Assembly: GCA_051870875.1 (NCBI GenBank)
Contig: JBJECG010000058.1
Span: 18,097 to 82,096 of the forward strand
DNA: 64,000 bases
From: Aphodosoma sp051870875
Lineage (GTDB): Bacteria; Bacteroidota; Bacteroidia; Bacteroidales; Paludibacteraceae
Direction: 5' to 3'
Every line of letters starts with the position of its first letter. The stretch's first letter is position 1. Of the stretch, positions 17,493-26,400 are shown one piece after another. The notes beneath the pieces are model-generated. The model was not told where the DNA came from. It saw only the letters and a program-made list of their open reading frames with translations, and ran no database searches. A program made the translations under genes and the position numbers.

Positions 17493-17646
17493 AAAATAAT
17501 ACAAAACCATCCCAAAGCCGCAATATCCGTCCCCAAACGACAATTGTCAGCCGCAAAGTGCAGGAAACTATTACGGACGGATTGCTGCATGGCAGAAACG
17601 CCTGAAGGCATTGTCCGTAGAGCTTGGACAAAAAGAGCCCTCTGCA

Positions 17647-17825
17647 GGAAACTTTGTCATCACACCGGAAACTTTGTCTTCACAAAAGAGAATCGTATTT
17701 ATGACTGAATACAACCGATTATGACTGAAAATTAGTCAATGCCATTGTTCAATCGGGGATTTTCGCTACTTTTGCATTGGTTTATCCGGTAGTGAAACTA
17801 CTTGCCCGGTAGTAAAACCACGCGC
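17647..17825. repeat. Three separate pairs of direct repeats, each with a 20-bp period
   Basis: GGAAACTTTGTC at 17647 and 17667 (18-bp units differing by one base), ATGACTGAA at 17701 and 17721, and CCGGTAGT at 17786 and 17806 are each repeated exactly 20 bp apart. The third pair lies just after the promoter of the peptidase gene. A 20-bp period is two helical turns and suggests paired binding sites, but the binder is unknown. The rest of the 529-bp gap holds two divergent promoters. Confidence 0.65.
17744..17774 (+). promoter_or_regulatory. Promoter of the zinc-peptidase lipoprotein gene
   Basis: TACTTTTG (17767-17774) fits TAnnTTTG, with ATTG (17744-17747) 19 nt upstream as a near-consensus -33 box. 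The predicted leader is about 165 nt long and contains the third 20-bp repeat pair. Confidence 0.65.
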
Positions 17826-17948
17826 AGTACCGGAAAATCGGGAGATGCACAAGTCGTTGCCACTCGTTTCAGACCTGTTTTAGCATCTTTTTTCTGAAAA
17901 TGATAAGACTATTTTGAAATCCAAACACACAGACCAAATCCTACAATA

Positions 17949-20009
17949 ATGAAAAAGAATCTCATCGCTTTTGCAGTGGCTGTTATTGCATTGGTGTCAT
18001 GCACATCTGCTGCCGACCGACAAAACCAAGTCTCTATGTCATCTATTTCCGAAGACCAGATGGCTGCTACAGCCAAAGCCGTTTATCAGCAATATCCGCA
18101 GACCGACAAAGGACTGCTTGACCGTGGAATCCGCTGTGCGGCCCGTTTCTGGACGGCCGAAGACGGTACTGCCGAGGAGTTCAACACTTTCTGTCTTGAA
18201 AACTACAAGGCTACGGCAGCCGAAAAACATCGCCTTTTCGAGACTCTGCAGCGTAATTTCGAGGCCATGTACGGCCGGTACAATCAGATAAGTATCGACC
18301 TTAAGATGCCGCTCCACGTAGTGGGCGACCCTATTACGCCTGTCGATGAGGTATTCGGCGCATTCGATCCTTTTGCTCATTTTTCCGATGACATGTTCGC
18401 ATCGAAAGTGGCATTTGTCACGTTGCTCAATTTCCCGCAGTACACACTTGCGGAGAAAAACACACTCGGTAAGACATGGTCGCGCACCGAGTGGGCATAT
18501 GCACGTCTGGCCGACTGGTTCGTTCAGCGTGTCCCGGCCGATGTGGCCCAGAACTTTGCTGACAAAATCACGGCTGCCGACAATTATATTTCGGCTTACA
18601 ACATCATGATGGGACGGCTCCGCAACGATGCCGGAGAGCAGCTCTTTGCCGATGACATGGCTCTTATTTCGCACTGGGGGCTGCGTGATGAACTGAAATC
18701 TGACTACGCAAATGCCGACGGTCGGGGTCTGGAAAAGCAACGTATGATTTATCAGGTCATGCTGCGCATCATAGACCAGACTATACCTGAGCAGGTCATT
18801 TCGAATCCGGCATATACATGGAATCCGTATTCAAACGTTGTCGCCGGCGATTCGGGCGTTGAAGTCGCCGCTGATCCTGAACCCGACACCCGTTATGCAG
18901 TCATGCTGGCCAATTACCATGCTGCCCGTGCCATGGATCCGTATTGCCCCGCATATCCCACTGTCATCGAGCGTGCCTTCGACCAGCAGATGGAGGTGGG
19001 TGCCGATGACATAGAGGCTATGTTTGTCAAGTTCATCTCTTCTCCTGAAGTCAGGCTGGTCGCCTCTCTTGTCAGAACCCGGCTTGGACGCGACCTTGAA
19101 CCTTTTGACATCTGGTACGATGGGTTCAAAAGCCGCAGCGCAGTGAATGAGGACGATTTGTCGCAGCTCACACGCACCATTTATCCCAATACTGCTGCCG
19201 TAAAAGCCGGATTGCCCCAGATTATGCTCAAACTCGGTTTTTCTCCTGAAAAAACGGCTGCTGTTTGTGCCAAAGTCATGGTGGATGCTTCCCGTGGAGC
19301 CGGTCATGCTTGGGGCGCGATGTCGAAATCCGATGTGTCGCGGCTACGTACACGTGTCGCTGCCGACGGTATGGACTATAAGGGGTACAATATAGCGGTA
19401 CATGAGTTCGGACACAATGTGGAGCAGACCATCACAATGAACGATGTGGACAACTATGTAATGTCCGGTGTGCCGAGTACGGCATTTACCGAAGCCCTTG
19501 CTTTCGTGTTCCAGAAACGCGACCTTCAGCTGCTCGGCTACAAGAACGACGACCCCAATGCCTATGCTTATCAGATGCTCGACATATTCTGGGGCTGCTA
19601 CGAGATTATGGGTGTCTCTCTTGTCGACCTATATACATGGCGTTGGCTCTACGACAATCCGGATGCTACTCCCGCACAGCTCAAGGCTACCGTGATACGC
19701 AATGCCTGCGATGTCTGGAACAGATACTATGCTCCGGTCTTCGGCATTGGCGATTCGCCTGTTCTCGGCATCTATTCCCATATGATCGACTATCCTCTCT
19801 ATTTGCCCAACTACCCGTTCGGCCATATCGTGGAGTCGCAGCTCGAAACTCATTTCGTCGGACGCAATATCGGTGAAGAGGTATGCCGCATATACCCGGC
19901 AGGCCGTCTTACTCCTGACCTTTGGATGCAGCATGCCGTCGGCTCCGATGTATCGGTCGACCCGCTGCTGCGTCAGGTTGACAAAGCCGTCCGGGCATTG
20001 AAGAAATAA
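17949..20009 (+). CDS. Putative zinc metallopeptidase lipoprotein (HEFGH motif)
   Basis: The 686-residue product has a signal peptide ending in a lipobox (ALVSC, Cys18), so it is likely anchored in the outer or inner membrane. H485-E-F-G-H489 is the HExxH zinc site, and E515 in TEALAF, 26 residues after the second His, is a plausible third ligand, as in gluzincins. The stretch before the site (YNIAVHEFGHNVEQT) is like M3-type peptidases, but the whole chain does not match a family I can name. No partner gene is clear; it is divergent from the steroid-reductase-like trio and shares its unusual upstream region. Catalysis is inferred from the motif; substrate unknown. Confidence 0.7.
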   Translation: MKKNLIAFAVAVIALVSCTSAADRQNQVSMSSISEDQMAATAKAVYQQYPQTDKGLLDRGIRCAARFWTAEDGTAEEFNTFCLENYKATAAEKHRLFETLQRNFEAMYGRYNQISIDLKMPLHVVGDPITPVDEVFGAFDPFAHFSDDMFASKVAFVTLLNFPQYTLAEKNTLGKTWSRTEWAYARLADWFVQRVPADVAQNFADKITAADNYISAYNIMMGRLRNDAGEQLFADDMALISHWGLRDELKSDYANADGRGLEKQRMIYQVMLRIIDQTIPEQVISNPAYTWNPYSNVVAGDSGVEVAADPEPDTRYAVMLANYHAARAMDPYCPAYPTVIERAFDQQMEVGADDIEAMFVKFISSPEVRLVASLVRTRLGRDLEPFDIWYDGFKSRSAVNEDDLSQLTRTIYPNTAAVKAGLPQIMLKLGFSPEKTAAVCAKVMVDASRGAGHAWGAMSKSDVSRLRTRVAADGMDYKGYNIAVHEFGHNVEQTITMNDVDNYVMSGVPSTAFTEALAFVFQKRDLQLLGYKNDDPNAYAYQMLDIFWGCYEIMGVSLVDLYTWRWLYDNPDATPAQLKATVIRNACDVWNRYYAPVFGIGDSPVLGIYSHMIDYPLYLPNYPFGHIVESQLETHFVGRNIGEEVCRIYPAGRLTPDLWMQHAVGSDVSVDPLLRQVDKAVRALKK

Positions 20010-20050
20010 TAATATTCATCCATATACGGCTTTTGCCGGATATAAGTCCG

Positions 20051-20094
20051 CAAAGGGGTTGTATCAAAATGTAAAATCTTGTACAACCCCTTTG
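20051..20094 (+). terminator. Hairpin after the peptidase gene
   Basis: CAAAGGGGTTGTA (20051-20063) pairs perfectly with TACAACCCCTTTG (20082-20094) across an 18-nt loop. It lies 42 nt after the stop and is a probable terminator, although a long T-run is missing. The remainder of the 434-bp gap has nothing I can support except the downstream promoter. Confidence 0.7.
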
Positions 20095-20369
20095 TGGCGT
20101 GTAAGAATTGGTAAAATGCAAGACATTGGAAGTGAGGACGACAGGAGTTCGCTTTCGTAAATGACTTAGTCCGAATCCTGATAATAACGCAGCAGTTCGC
20201 AATTATGACACACCGTCTCTTTGTGTGTAAATCGCCTGGATGGTCTTTGGTTTGATTCTGGGTTTTGGCTTGATTCAATGTCCCTGTCTCATCCGGTTTC
20301 GGTTCCCTTGTCTTTCTGTCCGGATAGTTTGTTGTCTGATTTACATGGTTAAATACAGTTAAAAAACAT

Positions 20370-20399
20370 GGGGGGGGGGTAAAATTCTTTGTATATTTG
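20370..20399 (+). promoter_or_regulatory. Promoter of the giant surface protein with a G10 tract at the -33 position
   Basis: TATATTTG (20392-20399) is a perfect -7 box. At the place where the -33 TTTG should lie there is instead a run of ten Gs (20370-20379). Slippage in such tracts changes promoter spacing or strength and is a known on/off switch for surface proteins in other bacteria. The switch itself is inferred. Confidence 0.7.
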
Positions 20400-20443
20400 C
20401 AACGTGGAATATTCTTTTTTATTCATATTAAAATATATAGCTT

Positions 20444-23400
20444 ATGAAACGTCTGATTTTACTTCTGTCCTGTGCGATATTCGGTGTCGTGTCGGTTTCG
20501 GCGCACGATTTTGCCATTAAGAATCCGCGTGGTGATGACGGTGATTCCATCTATTTCAATCTGGTAACTACAACAGGTATTGAAAACTCTCCCGATGTTT
20601 CGTCGCTTGCCGTTACTTATCCTGGCGACTATGTCGGTAGTCAGTCAAATTTCTACAAGGGTATTGTGGAGATTCCGGCAACTGTCACTCACAATGGGGT
20701 TGTACTGCCTGTTACTTCCATCGGAGTCGATGCTTTCAGGAACTGCCGCAATATTACGGAACTTACGATTCCCGAACATGTCTATTCAGTCGATGTCAAT
20801 AGTAGCTGTATGTCGGAAATTTCAAATCTGGAAGTGCTGCACTGGCATCCGCATAGGTGTGCTGTCTCGGGCTCGCGTAGAGGAGGCGATTTGGCTCGCA
20901 CGAAGCTTCGTGAAGTGCATTGTCGCCGCACGGTGCCGGGTAATGTATTTAACCGTTGCGTCTCGTTGAAGTCTGTTGTATTCGGGGCTGAATGCGACAG
21001 TATTGCGTCTGAGTCGTTGAATGGCACTGGTATAGAGTCATTATCCCTGCCAACGGGTGTGGATCGTCTCTATATAGGAAGCTCGGCTTTTGACGGTACC
21101 CGATTGCAGTCGCTTACGGTACCCGATGTGCCGTTGGTTGTTGCATCCAATGCTTTTGACGGTTGCTCTTCGTTGCAGTCTGTCGTATGGGATGCCGGAT
21201 CTTATTCCGTTGAGTTTAATAATTCTCGTGGTTTTTTCTACGGATCGTCTCTCGAGAAAGTCACTGTCGGCGAAAATGTCAGGAAGTTGCCTGTGTTGGC
21301 CGAAATACCTGCTCTTGACACAGTGATATACAATGCCCGCGAAGCGGTTGGAGGCAGTTTGTACCGATATCCCGATTATGTGTCGCCTGCTACATATGTT
21401 GAGTTTGGCGATTCTGTGACATCCATCCCATCCAAGGCATTTTGGAATTTCCGTAATGTGACGGAGGTGCAACTGCCGGAGAGTGTCGTTTCATTGGGCT
21501 GCAACGCTTTTTACCCGACCACCGGCATTACAGGAACCAATGCTCCGTTTGGTCCTACTGTCTGGCTCGACCGCGCGAGTTGCGATACTTGGTCAAATGT
21601 GTATCTCTATGCCAAGTACAATGATGTCGAGCTTTTCGGTGCATTTCCAGGTATGGAACTCACCGGTGAGGCCGGCGGGTACTTGTCTTATTCATTCCCT
21701 GAGACATACTGCAGTGAATATGGTAACAGGCCGTTATTCCGTTTCAGCGATGGCACCGCAAGCCGGCAGACTGTTGAGATGATATTGCCCGGTACCGACA
21801 TCATCTATATTTTGCCTCGTCAGGACAAATCAAATATAAGGCCTTCGGTGGTGCAGCCCGATGGTTTCAGCCCTGATTATGACGACAATCTCTCGGTCCG
21901 GCTTACCGACACTCCTCTGCCGTCTGCCATCACCGTGCAGCTGATGAAACCTGCGGTGGATGCCGGATATTGGCAGCACGCTTTTGTCGGTTATAGATTG
22001 ACAGGCCAGACTGATGATGCTTTCTATGAAATGACCCCGTCTGAAGATGGCGGTAGTTTCTCGTTCGTTTTCGAGGAGGGTGCCGAGTTTGATGGATATG
22101 TACACTTTTATAATTATGACAGGAATAATGCCGACGGATATCGTCCTGGCAGGCAGTATGACTTGCCTGTTAGGCCTCCTTCAAGTCCGATGGTGTATAC
22201 CGTAGCTTTTCTGGATGATTATAATGGTGTAGATGTAATAGGTTCTTCTTATGATAATGTCAATCCTTATATTAGTGCGGTGGCGGTTACACCTGATTTT
22301 CTTGTCGGGTTCAAAGAGTTCAGCACCGTTGACTACAAGGTTCCGTATGGAGCGCATATATTCAATCCCGATCTCGGGTATCTTTGTGCCAATGGTAACG
22401 AAGGCGTAATAGACGACGGTTGGGCTGTCCTGCCTGTTGTCGATGCCTCGGATGCAAGCCATCTCACGCTCAGTTTCAGACACTCGTTCAGTAAATCTTC
22501 CGGTATTGCCGATATGTCGGTACACTGCAATGTCCTTGTCTCAACGGATGGCGGACAGTGGGATACCGTTCCTGTCGGTTACCCCGAATATGGTACGGGG
22601 GCGCAAGACTACCGTGAGGTGGCGGTGTCTCTGTCATTGGACCGATACATAAGTACTCATACCCGTATAGCCTTTGCATACTATGGTACGGCGGAGTGTA
22701 ACCTTAATTGGAACATCAAGGATGTGCACATCTCATCCGCACTTTGTGAGGAATTCGGGACTGAAACCGGTATAGTGCAGGTCGCAGCCGATTTTCCTGA
22801 AAGTGCCATGCACTTCTACGATGTCGGTGGTACTGGAAAAATGGACTATTTCAGCAGTAAGCGGTCTGGAGCGGCCAAACGCTACAATCTGTACGGCCGG
22901 TTCCAGGGTGTTACGAATTTCGGCGGCTCGTTGCTTTCCATCGACAATATAGACCGCAGCGGCACTCCGGAGCTGGTATCTATAGTGAATGATTATGATG
23001 AATCCCCGTCGCTGAATATCTGTTCGCTTTCAGGCGGAAAGATGGCTGGCATTTTCCCTTCCGGCCGTTTTTACAACTCCAGGTACACCCAGTTGTTCGA
23101 TGCTGACGGCGACGGGCTTACCGATATTTATGTCAACTACAAGGAAAGCGTACATTCTATATTCTACCAGCAGCCCGACGGTTCTTTCATCGAACGCAAG
23201 ATAGAGACTGTCACAGACCCCGAAGAGATAAGAAACGCCATGTTTGCCCAGTACGGTGCCAATCCTGTGGCACGTCCGTCTGTCAATTTCTCTGGGGCTT
23301 CGTTGGCCAAGGCTCCGCGTCCGGCGGCTGCCCCGGTTGCCGATGGGGGTAATGCCATGCATGCGGCGGCTGCTCCTGTATTCGCTGACGATCCTGTAAT

Positions 23401-26400
23401 TTCCATTGACCTCAATATGGACGGTCTGCCGGACTTGCTCAACCTTTACAATGGCAATGCTTTCTTCTCGCTCGGAGACAACCGCTACTATTATGGCGAT
23501 TTCAACGGACGTGTCACTGCCAAGGATGTCAGCGGCGACGGCATCCCCGATTTCATCGTCTACAACGAAAGCGAGAAGAAGGTACGTCTGCTCATATACG
23601 AGGGCGAGGATTCGTTCAGCAGTCAACTCCTTATGCAGAACTTCAATATTACCGATGTATGGTGCTACGATTTCGACGGTGACGGCGACATCGATATCCT
23701 GCTGCCTTTCGACTATACGTCAAGTTCGGCTTACAGCTATCTCGTTTTCTTTGAAAATCAGGGCAACAATACTTTCCGCAAACGCGAAAGGTCTTCCTCG
23801 GATGTTTTCCGTTTTGTGGATTGCAATGACTTCGACAACGACGGCAAGTATGAGGTGGTGGGCGTCAAAGGTGTTTCCGTCCCTTGTGAGGATAATTCCG
23901 GACGCTACAACTACCGGTATGAATACTATCTTATAGAGTGCGATGGTTTCAAGTTCACCGTCCCTGAAATCCCATTCTTCTCATATACCGATGAAGGGTC
24001 CGGTTATTCTTCCCCGCTTGGTCAGTTTGGGGATTATCCCAGATTTGTCAGCGGTGATTTCGACAATGACGGACAGACCGAGTTCTGGCTGTCTGTCTCT
24101 GACAGAGCCGATCCTTTCAGAGGCCGGTTTGTGACAGAAACTGCCAATGCTGCACCAGCCAGAATGGCTGCCCCGACTTTCGTGGAGGATGCTGCCAGCG
24201 GTACTCTGCGTGTGGAGTGGCAGCTGGGTACCGATCCTACTGCTCCGGCCTGCGACTTGTCGTATGCCATGCGCATAGGTACGGCTCCGGGGCAGGGCGA
24301 TATATGGTATGCCCATGCCAATGCCGACGGTTCACGCCGCCGTCCGGGCGAAGGCAATGCTTCGTTCAACCTTTTCCAGATGGTCAATGCCTATACTTGG
24401 TTGCCTGGCGAATACTACATCGCAGTACAGGCCGTCGATCCGCAGGGTCGTGGCGGCGAGTGGAGCGATGATGCTGTGTACACCAAAAAGACTTTGTCTG
24501 CGGCTCTCGCGGCTTCGCCTGCCGAACTCACTACTGTCGATACCGTTACCGTTGCTCTCAGTGTGCCGTATAATCCTGGCTACACATACGAATGGGAGTT
24601 CGGCGATGATGCCGTTGTCGTGTCGCAGGATACGGCATCTGCCCGTGTCACATATACTAAGGAGGGTGCCAAGACTCTGTCTGTATCCGTTACAGATGCC
24701 GACGGCCGTACTTCATCCGCTGAAACCGTCATCGATGTCTTTGCCGTGAAGCTGACATCGAAATACTCCTCATCCGACATAAGTGGCATAACTGCCGATT
24801 TTGATATGGACGGCACGATGGAGCTTGTCGGTTCTTTCAATGGCACCAAGGGCTTGCATACCAACGATGGCAATGGCAACTTTTCCAAGGCTCCCGGTAC
24901 TTTCAATTCCGACCTTGTGCCACAGAACCTTGCCATTCTCGATTTCAATATGGACGGCTTGCTTGACTTCATTGGCAATACCAACAAGGGCAATGTGTTC
25001 ATCAACCTCGAAGATCTTGATTTCGAGTACTCGACAGAAACGTTCACAAAGGACGGCTCATCGTATTACGATGATTTGTTCAACATGAAAAATTGGGTCG
25101 ACATCAATGGCGACGGTTTTATGGATTTCTGTATTACATCATCTACGAGGAATATTTATGTCAACCAAGGTGATAATCTGACGTTCAATACATTGCCGAT
25201 ATCTTTCCATAAGAATGAACGGATAGTTGCTCTTGGGGATTTGAATGCCGATGGTATCCCCGATGCTTTTGTTAATGGCGGCAACGACGGCAAACGCTAT
25301 TTCTACCATCTCAACAATGGCGACGGTACGTTTGGCAATTCGGTGGAAGTGCTGGCACTGAACGGATATGTATACAGCCAGAATATCATCCTCGAAGATA
25401 TGAACGGCGACGGTTATAGTGACATTGTGTATCTGGGGTATTATGACTGGAGCTCAAAGCAGACTGAGACGGCATTCATCCTAATTGGCGGTCCCGATGG
25501 TCAGTTTGCCGAAAAGGTCGATCTTGGTATGCTGCTCGGAGAGAGGTCCAAAGTTTTGTTGTTCGATTTCGACAACAACGGTTATATCGACATCCAGTCG
25601 CCTTTATCGGTTGATCCCTCCCAAGGCAAACGCAATTCAATCACTTACTTTTATCCTGGCATGCAGTGGCGTACCAGTGTATTCGGAAATGTCGGGTACT
25701 ACATGATGTTTGACTACTGCGGCGACATAAATGGCGACGGCCGTCCTGACGGGCTTGGGATCGAATTGTCGACCAAGCATACCAACACCGCACCGGCGGC
25801 ACCGGCCAACGTGCGTGCCGTGCAGGATGCCGGAGGTGTTACCCTTTTGTGGGATGCCGCCGCCGATGCCGAAACTCCGGCTACCATGATGCGTTACAAT
25901 GTCAGCCTGAAACGTGCCGGCATGAGCGGCGACAACAGCTACGTCATTTCCCCTCTCAATGGAGGCAGCGATGCCGCAGCTATAGTTCCGGGTTATCCTT
26001 ATATTAGGGCTACTCGTATGTCTTTGCCAGTTGACAGGTTCATTGCAGGTGAGCAATACGAATTTAAGGTGCAGGCAATAGACCTCTGGGGTGAACACTC
26101 TCCTTTCTCCGCTACTTATACGTTTGAAGTCAGCAGTGTTGTGAATATCATCGCCCCTGACGAGACATGCGTCGGAAGTGTGGTTGAGGTGACTTACAGC
26201 GGTACTGAGACCGGCATCCCGGAATGGGAGCTCGACGGTGGAACCTTGGTGTCGCAGGACGGCAATTCCGTTTCCGTCATCTGGACCGAGCCTGGCATCA
26301 GGCAGGTGACGGTGACCGTGGGCGGCATAAGCGGTACCAAACCTGTGATTGTGCGCGAAAATATCGACATGTCATTCACGTTGCCAAGCCTGGTATTGGC

